64,000 nucleotides of DNA from an uncultured Clostridium sp. (GCF_934754925.1 NZ_CAKVJA010000004.1:1-64000), one strand, 5' to 3'. Shown: positions 8,608 to 17,434, numbered from the stretch's first letter. The notes: generated by a model not told the origin, from the sequence alone. A program made the numbers and translations.

Positions 8608-8721
8608 AAAAATGATAAATTATTAACAGAGATAATAATATTATTTATTTTCGATGTAATAGTTCGTAAAATTCTAAAAAAACTAAAATAAATACAAATA
8701 AAATGTAAAATAAAACTTTTA

Positions 8722-8750
8722 TTGACAAAGATGGACAAATAAAATATAAT
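8722..8750 (+). promoter_or_regulatory. Promoter of third BMP cassette
   Basis: TTGACA (8722-8727) and TATAAT (8745-8750) have a 17-base spacer. CGAAC (8756-8760) sits at the predicted start site, as in cassette 2. Confidence 0.85.
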
Positions 8751-8769
8751 AAAGACGAACAATAGAATG

Positions 8770-8834
8770 ACTCATATAAATCCCAAATGTGGTGGGATGT
8801 TTCTACCGGAAGCCGTAAATTTCCGACTATGAGT
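8770..8834 (+). promoter_or_regulatory. Purine riboswitch 3 (guanine-type)
   Basis: A 65-base aptamer with P1 ACTCATA/TATGAGT, J2/3 GTTTCTAC and CCGACTATGAG (C at the ligand-pairing position). L2 reads ATGTGG instead of ATATGG; the GG that contacts L3 is kept. A strong terminator follows, so ligand-induced termination is expected. Confidence 0.94.
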
Positions 8835-8878
8835 GAACTTGATATATACTAACTCTATACGAAAAATAATGGGGTTTT

Positions 8879-8919
8879 AACGTATTAATTTCACTTTAGA
8901 AATTAATACGTTTTTTTTT
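8879..8919 (+). terminator. Riboswitch-controlled terminator 3
   Basis: AACGTATTAATTT (8879-8891) pairs perfectly with AAATTAATACGTT (8900-8912) and runs into T9. Confidence 0.9.
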
Positions 8920-8976
8920 GTATAAGAGAGTATTATGAATTTATTAAAAATGTAAATGGTTTTAGGAGGAAATTTT

Positions 8977-10047
8977 ATGAAGAAGAAATTTTTAGCATTA
9001 GCACTGTCAGCACTAATGGTAACAGGATTAGTTGGTTGCGGAAGTAATAGTGAATCAGGTAATTCATCAGAAACAAAATTAAAGGTTGGTATGGTTACCG
9101 ATGCAGGAACAATTGATGACAAGTCATTTAACCAAGGTACGTGGGAAGGGATTCAAAAGGCTGAAAAAGACCTTGGAATTGAAAAAAACTACATGCAACC
9201 AGCAGGAGAAACAGAAGCTAATTATTTAACTGAAATACAAAACCTTTATGATGCAGGATATAAATTTATAGTAACACCAGGTTACAAATTTGAAACAGCT
9301 ATATATAAAGCTCAAGAAAAATATAGTGATGCAAAATTTGTTATAATTGACGGAGAGCCAAATGATGGAAAAGATAACTACGTTGTAGCGGATAATACAG
9401 TTGCTATATACTTTGCTGAAGAACAAGGTGGATTTGCAGCAGGTGTTGCAGCGGCAGTTGAATTAAAAACTGGTGAACTAGGATTCATTGGTGGTATGGA
9501 AATTCCAGCAGTTCAAAAGTTTAATTATGGATTCCAACAAGGTGTAGCTTATGCTAATGAAAATTATGGATCAAATGTTAGTTTAAAAGCTGAGAATATA
9601 GTTTACTCAGGATCATTCTCAGATTCAGCTCTAGGACAACAATTAGCAGCTCAAATGTACGATAATGGTGTTAAAGCAATATTTGCTGCAGCTGGTGGAG
9701 TTGGTACTGGAGTTATAACAGAAGCTAAGACAAGAGTTGTTAATGGTGAAGAAGTGTGGGTTATAGGTGTTGATTCAGACCAATATGCAGATGGTATTTA
9801 TGAAGGAAATAAATCTGTAATATTAACTTCAGCTATTAAGAAAATTGATGAAGCAGCTTATCAAATGATTCAAGCACAATTAGAAGATAAGTTCCCAGGT
9901 GGACAAATATTAACATTTAATGCATCTAATGATGGTATAGGTATTCCTACAGAAAATCCAAACTTAAATGATGATACAGTAGCTAAAGTTAATGAAGTAT
10001 TAAAAGCTATTAAGAGTGGAGAAATAGAAGTTAAAACTGAATTATAA
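8977..10047 (+). CDS. BMP-family purine-nucleoside-binding lipoprotein (copy 3)
   Basis: This 356-residue protein is the third member of the tandem family. Lipobox LVGC gives lipidated Cys21, followed by the complete BMP domain with KVGMVTDAGTIDDKSFNQG and VIGVDSDQYADG. The start at ATG 8977 follows TTAGGAGGAA; an in-frame ATG at 8956 lies upstream of that site and is rejected. It is predicted to bind purine nucleosides and deliver them to the Nup-like permease encoded next. It is regulated by purine riboswitch 3 and closed by a hairpin terminator, so the ABC core operon downstream must have its own promoter, which can be seen. Confidence 0.9.
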   Translation: MKKKFLALALSALMVTGLVGCGSNSESGNSSETKLKVGMVTDAGTIDDKSFNQGTWEGIQKAEKDLGIEKNYMQPAGETEANYLTEIQNLYDAGYKFIVTPGYKFETAIYKAQEKYSDAKFVIIDGEPNDGKDNYVVADNTVAIYFAEEQGGFAAGVAAAVELKTGELGFIGGMEIPAVQKFNYGFQQGVAYANENYGSNVSLKAENIVYSGSFSDSALGQQLAAQMYDNGVKAIFAAAGGVGTGVITEAKTRVVNGEEVWVIGVDSDQYADGIYEGNKSVILTSAIKKIDEAAYQMIQAQLEDKFPGGQILTFNASNDGIGIPTENPNLNDDTVAKVNEVLKAIKSGEIEVKTEL

Positions 10048-10062
10048 AAAATTTAATAAATT

Positions 10063-10098
10063 GGGGCTATGTTGAGGTAATTTACATAGCTCCTTTTA
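10063..10098 (+). terminator. Terminator after BMP copy 3
   Basis: GGGGCTATGT (10063-10072) pairs with ACATAGCTCC, followed by TTTTATA. Confidence 0.78.
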
Positions 10099-10363
10099 TA
10101 TGAAAAAAAACATAGCAAATTGAAATAATAGTATATACTAAATTGAGAAATATTTATTAAAAAATAAATTAAATATTTTAATTATAAATTGTTAAAATAA
10201 CAATATTTAATTATAATAAGCAAAAAAATACAAAAATATATAAAATAATAAGTAAAAAGTATGCGTTATTTAGATAATTATAATTATATTAACCGATTTC
10301 AAATAAAAATATATAGACATAAATAATGTAGTATACTAATTATAAAAAAGAGCGAAAAAAATG
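10099..10363. other. AT-rich intergenic spacer before the nucleoside ABC operon
   Basis: About 265 bases of very AT-rich sequence. I find no gene or aptamer in it. The promoter and operator of the following operon begin at 10364. Confidence 0.5.
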
Positions 10364-10410
10364 TTGAAAATACGAACTATTTAAATTATACTTTAAGAAG
10401 AAGTTCGTAT
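10364..10410 (+). promoter_or_regulatory. Promoter with overlapping inverted-repeat operator, nucleoside ABC operon
   Basis: TTGAAA (10364-10369) and TATACT (10387-10392) have a 17-base spacer. A perfect 9-bp inverted repeat, ATACGAACT (10370-10378) and AGTTCGTAT (10402-10410), places one half-site in the spacer and the other just after the predicted start. Only one arm would be transcribed, so a DNA operator fits better than an RNA hairpin. The CGAAC core resembles the Bacillus PurR box (AWWWCCGAACWWT); the regulator is not proven. Confidence 0.6.
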
Positions 10411-10505
10411 ATAGTTATGAAATTATTATATAAGAATGTCAATTTATAACTTGCATAAGTTAATGATGCGTATTAAAAAAATAATTATTTAAGGGGAGGA
10501 TATCC

Positions 10506-12026
10506 ATGGAATATGTAGTTGAGATGCTAAATATCCGTAAGGAGTTTCCAGGAATAGTAGCAAATGATAATATTACATTGCAACTAAAAGAAGGAGAAAT
10601 TCATGCTCTTTTGGGGGAAAATGGTGCAGGAAAATCAACATTAATGGGAATGCTATTTGGAATGTACAAGCCAGATAGAGGCTCTATAAAGGTTAGAGGA
10701 AAAGAAGTGAAAATATCTAATCCTAATATTGCAAATGATTTAGGAATTGGTATGGTTCATCAACACTTTAAGTTAGTAGATAACTTTACAGTTACAGAAA
10801 ATATAATTCTAGGATGTGAACCTAGAAAAGGATTAACAGTAGACATTAAAAGAGCTGCAAAAAAAATCGAAGAGTTATCTAAACAATATGGTTTAAATGT
10901 AGACCCGTATGCAAAAATAGAAGATATTTCTGTGGGGATGCAACAAAGGGTAGAAATATTAAAAATGCTTTATAGAAATGCTAATGTTTTAATATTTGAT
11001 GAACCTACAGCAGTATTAACTCCAAGTGAAATTGATGAATTAATTTCAATTATGAAAAATATGACTAAAGAAGGTAAGTCTATTATTTTAATTACTCATA
11101 AATTAAGAGAAATTAAAGAAGCCGCTAATAGATGTACAGTTATTAGAAGAGGAAAATATATAGGTACTGTTAATGTAAAGGATACTACAGAAGCCGAGAT
11201 GGCTAAAATGATGGTTGGAAGAGAAGTAACATTTAAAGTTGAAAAAACTGAAGCAAAACCAAAAGATGTAGTTGTGAAAATAGAAAACTTATCAGTTAAT
11301 AATAACAAAAAAGTACTTGGTTTAAAGAATTTTTCATTAGATATTAGAGCTGGGGAGATAGTTGGTATTGCTGGTGTTGAAGGTAATGGACAAACGGAGT
11401 TAGTAGAAGCATTAACTGGCATGAGAGGTGTTGAGGCAGGAAACATTATATTTAAAGGAAAAAATATAGTTAAAGAATCAATACGTCAAAGAATAGATGA
11501 TGGTATGGCACATATTCCAGAAGATAGACATAAAAGAGGTTTAATTCTTGATTATACAATGGAAGATAATATGGTGCTTAAGGCATATAGAAATAAGCCA
11601 TTTTCTAAAAATGGATTAATTAATAGATCAAAAATTTCTGAATATGCACAAAAGATTATTGAAACATTCGATGTTAGATCTGGTGAAGGTGGAAAATCTA
11701 TAGCAAGATCATTATCAGGTGGTAATCAACAAAAAGGTGTAATTGGACGTGAAATAGAATCAAATCCAGATTTCTTAATTGCAGTTCAACCAACTAGAGG
11801 TTTAGATGTTGGATCAATAGAATATATTCATAAAAGATTGGTAGAACAAAGAGATTTAGGAAAAGCAGTTTTATTAGTATCTCTTGAGTTAGATGAAGTT
11901 TTAAATGTATCTGATAGAATAGCCGTTGTAAATAACGGTGAATTAGTAGGTATAGTAAATGCTAATGAAACAAATGAAAATGAAGTTGGTTTAATGATGG
12001 CCGGCATAAAGAAGGAGGAAGCTTAG
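10506..12026 (+). CDS. Nucleoside ABC transporter ATP-binding protein (NupO/NupA-like)
   Basis: This 506-residue cytoplasmic ATPase has two tandem ABC domains, as in sugar/nucleoside-type importers. Domain 1 has Walker A GENGAGKST (residues 37-45), signature SVGMQQRVEIL and Walker B VLIFDEPTAVL. Domain 2 has a degenerate Walker A (GVEGNGQTE, no Lys-Ser/Thr), signature SGGNQQKG and QPTRGLDVG in place of DEPT. That asymmetry is usual for the family. It is inferred to power uptake of purine nucleosides delivered by the three BMP lipoproteins upstream. The next gene overlaps it by one base (TAGTG). Equivalent to nupO/yufO of Bacillus subtilis. No riboswitch precedes it; an inverted-repeat operator lies at its promoter. 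Confidence 0.92.
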   Translation: MEYVVEMLNIRKEFPGIVANDNITLQLKEGEIHALLGENGAGKSTLMGMLFGMYKPDRGSIKVRGKEVKISNPNIANDLGIGMVHQHFKLVDNFTVTENIILGCEPRKGLTVDIKRAAKKIEELSKQYGLNVDPYAKIEDISVGMQQRVEILKMLYRNANVLIFDEPTAVLTPSEIDELISIMKNMTKEGKSIILITHKLREIKEAANRCTVIRRGKYIGTVNVKDTTEAEMAKMMVGREVTFKVEKTEAKPKDVVVKIENLSVNNNKKVLGLKNFSLDIRAGEIVGIAGVEGNGQTELVEALTGMRGVEAGNIIFKGKNIVKESIRQRIDDGMAHIPEDRHKRGLILDYTMEDNMVLKAYRNKPFSKNGLINRSKISEYAQKIIETFDVRSGEGGKSIARSLSGGNQQKGVIGREIESNPDFLIAVQPTRGLDVGSIEYIHKRLVEQRDLGKAVLLVSLELDEVLNVSDRIAVVNNGELVGIVNANETNENEVGLMMAGIKKEEA

Positions 12027-13105
12027 TGCATAAGAATCAATTATTAAAATCTATTATGGCAGTAGTTCTAGGATTACTTGCTGGATTTTTATTAATGCTA
12101 GCAATGGGATTTAATCCAATAGATGGGTATACTTATTTATTTAAAGGCGGATTAATGAATCCTCAAAGAATAGGTAATTCAATAGCAACTGCAACACCAT
12201 TAATTCTTACTGGATTATCTTTTGCCTTTGCAAATAAAACTGGACTATTTAATATAGGTACTCCAGGTCAAATGTTAGCGGGTGGTTTTACTGTAACAGC
12301 TATAGGATTATTAGTTGACTTACCATATCCTATATTAGTACCACTTATGATTATATGTGGTATTTTAGCAGGGGCTATCTGGGCAGCTGTACCAGGGCTT
12401 TTAAAAGCATTATTTAATGTTAATGAAGTTGTTTCAGCTATTATGATGAACTGGACTGCATATTGGATAGTTTACTACATGGTTCCAAAATATTTAAAGG
12501 GAACTACAGAAACGGAATCAGCTAGATTAGCAGATTCAGCAACTTTAAAGGCTGATTGGTTATCAAATATATTTGGTGGTTCGTACATAAACTATGGAAT
12601 ATTCTTAGCTATATTTTCTGTTTTAATTATATGGTTTATTTTAAATAAAACTGTTTTAGGATATGAATTAAAAGCTGTTGGATATAATAGATTTGGTGCT
12701 GAATATGCAGGTATGCCTGTAAATAGAAACATAGTAGTTTCTATGATGATAGCAGGTGGATTAGCTGGACTAGCTGGTGTTGCTCAATATATGGGTAACT
12801 CTGCAGTACTTCAAATTGGTGTAATGCCAGCTCAAGGCTTTGATGGAATAGCTGTAGCTTTATTAGGTAACAACAGTCCATTTGGAGTATTATTATCAGC
12901 ATTATTCTTCGGTGTATTATATGTTGGTAAGGGATTTATGAATGCCAATGTTAAAGTACCACCAGAATTAGCAGATACAATAATAGCTACAATTATTTAC
13001 TTTGCTGCAACAAGTGTAGTTATGGATAAAGTAATTAAGAGTATAAAGAAAAAAAGAGAAGATAAAAAATTAGTAACATCTGGTGAAAGGGCGGTAGAAA
13101 AATAA
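12026..13105 (+). CDS. Nucleoside ABC transporter permease (NupP/YufP-like)
   Basis: The start is GTG 12026, overlapping the upstream stop by one base and preceded by AAGGAGG. The 359-residue inner-membrane protein has about eight to ten hydrophobic segments and belongs to the BPD_transp_2 family (COG4603). Typical motifs are NKTGLFNIGTPGQM and AVGYNRFGAEYAGM, the latter in the loop that meets the ATPase. It forms a heterodimeric channel with the next gene product. Substrate (purine nucleosides) is inferred from the BMP lipoproteins and riboswitches upstream. The downstream permease starts on the last base of its stop codon, so translation is likely coupled through the operon. Confidence 0.92.
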   Translation: MHKNQLLKSIMAVVLGLLAGFLLMLAMGFNPIDGYTYLFKGGLMNPQRIGNSIATATPLILTGLSFAFANKTGLFNIGTPGQMLAGGFTVTAIGLLVDLPYPILVPLMIICGILAGAIWAAVPGLLKALFNVNEVVSAIMMNWTAYWIVYYMVPKYLKGTTETESARLADSATLKADWLSNIFGGSYINYGIFLAIFSVLIIWFILNKTVLGYELKAVGYNRFGAEYAGMPVNRNIVVSMMIAGGLAGLAGVAQYMGNSAVLQIGVMPAQGFDGIAVALLGNNSPFGVLLSALFFGVLYVGKGFMNANVKVPPELADTIIATIIYFAATSVVMDKVIKSIKKKREDKKLVTSGERAVEK

Positions 13106-14052
13106 TGTGGGATATAATTGTACAAATTTTTCCTTATGCAATAGCATATACTGTACCTATGCTAATTACTGCTTTAGGAGCGCTTTATTGTGAAAGAAGT
13201 GGTATTGTAAATATAGGTTTAGATGGATTTATGATAGTAGGTTCTTTTGCTGGAGCCTTAACAATATCTAAACTTCAAGCTGCAGGTGTTAATGGAGCAT
13301 TATGGATAGGGCTTTTAGTTGCTGCAATAGTTGGAGCTTTATTCTCACTTTTACATGCTTTTGCAAGTATTAACTTAAATGCAGACCAAGTTATAAGTGG
13401 TACAGCAATTAATATGATGGCTGGAGCTTTAACAGTATTCTTAGCAAGAAATATAACAGGTAGTGGTAACATAAGAATAACTTTAGGATTCTTACCAAAA
13501 AGTATACCTGTATTAAAAGATATTCCAGTAATAGGACCATTACTATTTACAAAGACATATGCTACAACATGGTTAGTATTAGCAATATTAATAATAAGCA
13601 CATTCTTATTATATAAAACTTCATTTGGATTAAGATTAAGATCTTGTGGAGAAAATCCACAAGCATCTCAAGCTGCAGGTATTAATGTAATGAGAACTAG
13701 ATATGTTGGTGTTATGATATCAGGTGCATTAGCTGCTTTAGGCGGATGTATAATATTAGTAACATATTCTGGTGAGTTCAATGGAAGTGTTGCAGGATTA
13801 GGATTCCTTGCATTAGCAGCATTAATATTTGGACAATGGAGACCTTTAGGAATATTAGCATCAACTTTCTTCTTTGGATTTGCATCAACATTAGCAAATG
13901 TTGCACAAGTAATTCCAGAGTTAGCAAGTATACCATTAGTAGTATTAAAGGTATTCCCTTACGTAGTTACATTAATTGCATTAATTATATTCTCTAAATC
14001 TTCACAAGCACCAAAAGCTGCTGGTGAAATATTTGATGCAGGAAAAAGATAA
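13105..14052 (+). CDS. Nucleoside ABC transporter permease (NupQ/YufQ-like)
   Basis: This 315-residue membrane protein of the same permease superfamily (COG1079) has NIGLDGFMIVGSFAG near the N-terminus and RSCGENPQASQAAGINV as the cytoplasmic coupling loop. ATG 13105 shares one base with the preceding stop, the second one-base overlap in the operon. With the previous gene product it makes up the membrane channel. This is the last gene of the operon and is followed by a strong terminator. Family assignment is firm; nucleoside specificity is an inference from context. Confidence 0.92.
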   Translation: MWDIIVQIFPYAIAYTVPMLITALGALYCERSGIVNIGLDGFMIVGSFAGALTISKLQAAGVNGALWIGLLVAAIVGALFSLLHAFASINLNADQVISGTAINMMAGALTVFLARNITGSGNIRITLGFLPKSIPVLKDIPVIGPLLFTKTYATTWLVLAILIISTFLLYKTSFGLRLRSCGENPQASQAAGINVMRTRYVGVMISGALAALGGCIILVTYSGEFNGSVAGLGFLALAALIFGQWRPLGILASTFFFGFASTLANVAQVIPELASIPLVVLKVFPYVVTLIALIIFSKSSQAPKAAGEIFDAGKR

Positions 14053-14065
14053 ATTTCAATTACAT

Positions 14066-14098
14066 AAAAGAAGCTTTTTAAAGCTTCTTTTATTTTTT
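14066..14098 (+). terminator. Terminator of nucleoside ABC operon
   Basis: AAAAGAAGCTT and AAGCTTCTTTT form an 11-bp stem followed by ATTTTTTT. Confidence 0.85.
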
Positions 14099-14211
14099 TA
14101 CTTATTTTTAAGTGAATTTAAAAAAAATACTGTATGGAAAATTAAAGAAATATATTATAATATTTATAATACATATAAATTGGGGATATAAATATAAAGG
14201 GGGATAACTTA

Positions 14212-15513
14212 ATGAAAAAAGTAAAAATAGCCTTATTAGGATTAGGTAATGTAGGTAGAGGTGTATATATAATATTACATCAAAATAAAGAAGAAATTAT
14301 GAAGAGATCAGGATATGAAATTAAAATTTCTAAGATATTAGTTAGAGATTTAAATAAAAATAGGGGAATTGAAATACCTGAAAATATTTTAACCACTGAT
14401 TTTGAAGAAATATTAAATGATGATTCTATAAAACTTGTAGTTGAAGTTATGGGAGGAATAGAACCAGCTAGGGAATATATGTTAAGAGCTATGGAAGCCA
14501 AAAAACATATAGTTACTGCTAATAAAATGTTACTTGCAACAGAAGGTGATGAAGTATTTGAAAAGGCTGAAGAAATGGGGGTTATGTTCCAGTATGAAGC
14601 TAGTGTTGCTGGAGGGATACCTATAATTAATGGGATAAATGAAAATTTAACTGCAAATAAAGTAAATGAACTATATGGAATAGTTAATGGAACAACAAAT
14701 TATATATTGAGCAAAATGGAGCTTGAACAATTAGAATTTAATTCAGTATTAGAAGAAGCTAAAGAAAAAGGCTATGCAGAAGCTGATCCAACTTCAGATA
14801 TTGAAGGTTATGATGCTCAATATAAACTTGCAATTCTTGCTTCCTTAGCATTTGGTACTAAAGTGGATATTAATGATGTATATAGAGAAGGAATAACTAA
14901 GATAAAGCCAATAGATATGAAATATGCTAGTGATTTTGGCATGTCAATAAAATTATTAGCTATTGCTAAAGATGATAATGGAAAAATAGAGTTAAGAGTG
15001 CATCCAACTATGATTCCAGAAACTCACCCACTTGCTAATGTATATGATTCATTTAATGCAATATTTATAAATGGAAATGCTGTTGGAGATTTAATGTTCT
15101 ATGGTAGAGGTGCAGGTGATCTACCAACAGGTAGTGCAGTTGTAAGTGATATAATTGCTATTTTAAGAAAAAATATAGAAGCAGAAAACCAAAATCCAGT
15201 TATTAGAAATAATTTATGGGAAAAGCAAGTTAAGGATATAAATGAGGTTGAAAGCAGATATTATATAAGAGTAACTGTTGAAGATAAGCCAGGTGTATTA
15301 GGTCAAATTACTACTATTTTTGGTTCTAATAGAGTAAGTTTAAAATCAGTTATTCAAAAGGGTAGAAAACATCATGAAAATAGTGAAGTAACTTTAGTTT
15401 TAATAACGCATAAAACTAAAGAATTTTTAATAAATGATTCTATAGACAAGTTATATGATTTAAGAACAGTAAAAGATGTAGAAAACATAATAAGAATAGA
15501 AGAGTTTAACTAA
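14212..15513 (+). CDS. hom: Homoserine dehydrogenase
   Basis: The protein has 433 residues. The N-terminal Rossmann motif GLGNVGRGVY (residues 11-20) binds NAD(P). The central catalytic domain has GIVNGTTNYIL and EADPTSDIEGYDAQYK. The C-terminal ACT domain (from about residue 350, YYIRVTVEDKPGVLGQI) is the usual site of amino-acid feedback. It reduces aspartate semialdehyde to homoserine, the branch point to threonine and methionine; metA at 23747 uses the product. AAAGGGGGAT precedes the ATG. The stop codon abuts a long palindromic repeat that replaces an ordinary terminator. Confidence 0.94.
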   Translation: MKKVKIALLGLGNVGRGVYIILHQNKEEIMKRSGYEIKISKILVRDLNKNRGIEIPENILTTDFEEILNDDSIKLVVEVMGGIEPAREYMLRAMEAKKHIVTANKMLLATEGDEVFEKAEEMGVMFQYEASVAGGIPIINGINENLTANKVNELYGIVNGTTNYILSKMELEQLEFNSVLEEAKEKGYAEADPTSDIEGYDAQYKLAILASLAFGTKVDINDVYREGITKIKPIDMKYASDFGMSIKLLAIAKDDNGKIELRVHPTMIPETHPLANVYDSFNAIFINGNAVGDLMFYGRGAGDLPTGSAVVSDIIAILRKNIEAENQNPVIRNNLWEKQVKDINEVESRYYIRVTVEDKPGVLGQITTIFGSNRVSLKSVIQKGRKHHENSEVTLVLITHKTKEFLINDSIDKLYDLRTVKDVENIIRIEEFN

Positions 15514-15775
15514 ATTGTTCGTTAAGGCTTGAATGCCGTGATGCCGAAAAATTGATTATATAATCTCCAGGAAGGAATATAATTTCACTAAGAATTTATA
15601 TTATTATTTCCATAAAATCTGCTAAAGCTTCGAAAGTCATTTCATTCCCTCAGCTTCTTAACGCAGATTTTATTCCAATAATAATTAAATTCTAAAGTTC
15701 ATTATATAATCTTCCTTCCGATAATATAATCAAATTTTTCTCTATCACTGGCTTTTAAGCTAAAAGATACAATTT
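15512..15775. repeat. Large imperfect palindrome (left half of the hom-ferritin intergenic element)
   Basis: About 264 bases fold back on themselves. The outer arms AAATTGTTCGTTAAGGCTT and AAGCTAAAAGATACAATTT are imperfectly complementary. Inner arms pair around GGAAGGAA/TTCCTTCC, and the next pair is ATAAAATCTGC/GCAGATTTTAT. It starts at the second base of the hom stop codon. Its left end also occurs in the copy at 62006-62219, next to another gene's stop codon. No open frame or transposase is present. Confidence 0.8.
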
Positions 15776-15934
15776 TCTACGTAATCACCTTAAAAATTAA
15801 CGACTTCTGCTATATTTTATATAATAAATTGTTAACTTCTAAATATATATTTTTAAATAAACTAAAAATATTAATACACAAATTAACTATAATATCAGAA
15901 AAATTTGTAGCACAAAACATTAACTATAAAGGGG

Positions 15935-16175
15935 TGCGTTATAAGCAGATACATGGAGAAAGAAAAAATGAAATATTAATTTGGAGAGAACATTGAAATT
16001 GAGCCGTAGAATTTAATCTTTGTGGAATTGAACTTGCGTAAAGAAGTTGTATTGAAGCGTTAGCGGCTTTTACAACTTTAGCAAGTTCAATGGAACAAAG
16101 ATATAAATTCTAGGCGAAAATTTCACCGTTCCCGGAAAATAAATATTTCATTTTTTCGCCCCCATGTAATGCGCA
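15935..16175. repeat. Palindromic intergenic repeat, copy A (long form)
   Basis: This 241-bp imperfect hairpin has ends TGCGTTATAAGCAGATACAT and ATGTAATGCGCA. The inner arms ATTGAACTTGC/GCAAGTTCAATGG and CTTTGT/ACAAAG close on an apical region with AGCGTTAGCGGCTT. Homology to copy B extends further left, to about 15902 (ATTTGTAGCACA). It ends 8 bases before the stop codon of the convergent gene. It is nearly identical to copy C over about 140 bases. Confidence 0.88.
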
Positions 16176-16183
16176 ATATTTTT

Positions 16184-16681
16184 CTATTTTACGTATTTGG
16201 TATAAAAGTTCATTAGAATTTGAATATGGAATTCTTCATCTAGAATAATTCTTTTAAGGATTGCATTTATATATTCATCATCAATTTTAGTTATAGTTTC
16301 TTTATATTGTTTAATAGCAGCTTTTTCATCTTGAATATCAATAGTTAAAATATCTTTAATTGATGATAAATCATAATTTACTAATTTACTAGACCAATAA
16401 TGTTTCTTTTTATTATTAATCCAATAACCAGGTTCGCCACCAAGTAAAATTATTAATTTTCCTAGTATTTCTAAGTGATGCATTTCAACAATAGATATGC
16501 CACAGAGAGTATCGGATATTTCCTTATTACTATAAGTTAATGCAATTTGATGATAAGTATATTGTGCTATTGCATCAAACTCAGAAATAGCACTAGAATA
16601 ATTAAGTAAGATTAAGTCAATATATTTTGAATTCTTTTCTTTTACTTTAATTTCTGGATATGGAAGATCAATTGAATACAT
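16184..16681 (-). CDS. Ferritin-like domain protein
   Basis: This 165-residue helical protein has a ferritin-like four-helix pattern with spaced metal-ligand candidates: SEFDAIAQYTYH, VEMHHLEILGK, IQDEKAAIKQYKE and LDEEFHIQILM. Such E...ExxH...E...ExxH layouts mark di-iron or di-manganese proteins of the rubrerythrin/bacterioferritin/CotJC superfamily. There is no rubredoxin-like Cys domain, so it is not a rubrerythrin. Function is likely metal storage or peroxide handling in the cytoplasm; the exact activity cannot be read from sequence. On the minus strand AAGGAG precedes the ATG. It is convergent with hom, with the palindromic repeat filling the gap. Confidence 0.75.
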   Translation of the reverse strand: MYSIDLPYPEIKVKEKNSKYIDLILLNYSSAISEFDAIAQYTYHQIALTYSNKEISDTLCGISIVEMHHLEILGKLIILLGGEPGYWINNKKKHYWSSKLVNYDLSSIKDILTIDIQDEKAAIKQYKETITKIDDEYINAILKRIILDEEFHIQILMNFYTKYVK

Positions 16682-16780
16682 TTATATACTCCTTAAATTA
16701 ATTATAGGTATCAGTGTATTTTATGATTAAATATAGAGAAATGTTAAATAAAGCATTTATGACAATTGGAAATAAAATAA

Positions 16781-16830
16781 AAAAACTCTAAATTAGATTT
16801 ATTGCTAACTAAATCTAATTTAGAGTTTTT
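16781..16830 (-). terminator. Terminator of the amidase-like gene
   Basis: A perfect 20-bp stem (arms 16781-16800 and 16811-16830) has A-runs and T-runs on both sides. It could work in either direction; the gene ending at 16835 on the minus strand is its natural user. Confidence 0.88.
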
Positions 16831-16834
16831 TTCT

Positions 16835-17434
16835 CTAAGGCATTAATTTAGAAATTACTCTATAAATTCTTTGAGAGTTAAATAGAGTAAAATTACTTCT
16901 AATAGCTCTATCCTCATTTATAAAGCCTTCATAAAAAAGAGTTTTATTTTCGATTTCTAGTAAATCCATAGGTTTGATAACCTCAGGAAGCTTGTCCGTT
17001 TTATAAATACCACTATTAATTAATAATTCAGCTACAAACTGAGAACAGAAATAGTAATATTCTCTTTTATGAGGTTTATTAAAGTAAGCAGTTACTGTTC
17101 CTAGAACGCTATATTTATAGTTATCTTTATTTTCAAAAAAATTACTAATTTCTTTTTGTAAAAAATCAAATTGCTCAGAAGTAACATTAATTTTATATAC
17201 TAAGCATCTACTATTAGGATACATAGCAAATACACCACTATATAAATTTTCTTCAACAAGGCCTGCAGGCAAAACCTTACTTGGGATTTTACGTCCAAAA
17301 GAAAACATTTTAGTGAAGGAACTATCAAGAGATAAAGAAACATGAGAATATTCTTTCTGTGTAAAAAGAGCAATTATATTAGAAAACATAGTACCAGTTC
17401 TAGATAAAACTATGTATATATCTCTATTATTCAA
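16835..17434 (-). CDS. Permuted papain-like (YiiX/C92-type) putative amidase
   Basis: I read a TTG start at 17434 because AAAGGTGGG lies five bases upstream; an earlier in-frame GTG (17473) has no ribosome binding site. The protein has about 199 residues. SRTGTMFSNIIALFTQ then EYSHVSLSLD supplies a candidate catalytic His, and YYFCSQFVAELL supplies Cys. This order, His before Cys, is that of the permuted NlpC/P60-papain (YaeF/YiiX) enzymes, which cut amide bonds in lipids or peptides. No signal peptide is evident. Substrate unknown. It forms a one-gene unit with a strong terminator. Confidence 0.7.
   Translation of the reverse strand: MNNRDIYIVLSRTGTMFSNIIALFTQKEYSHVSLSLDSSFTKMFSFGRKIPSKVLPAGLVEENLYSGVFAMYPNSRCLVYKINVTSEQFDFLQKEISNFFENKDNYKYSVLGTVTAYFNKPHKREYYYFCSQFVAELLINSGIYKTDKLPEVIKPMDLLEIENKTLFYEGFINEDRAIRSNFTLFNSQRIYRVISKLMP

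Noticed and set aside
15512..16175. Insertion sequence or CRISPR array
   Set aside because: No transposase frame, no regular short direct repeats with unique spacers; the structure is two large imperfect palindromes.
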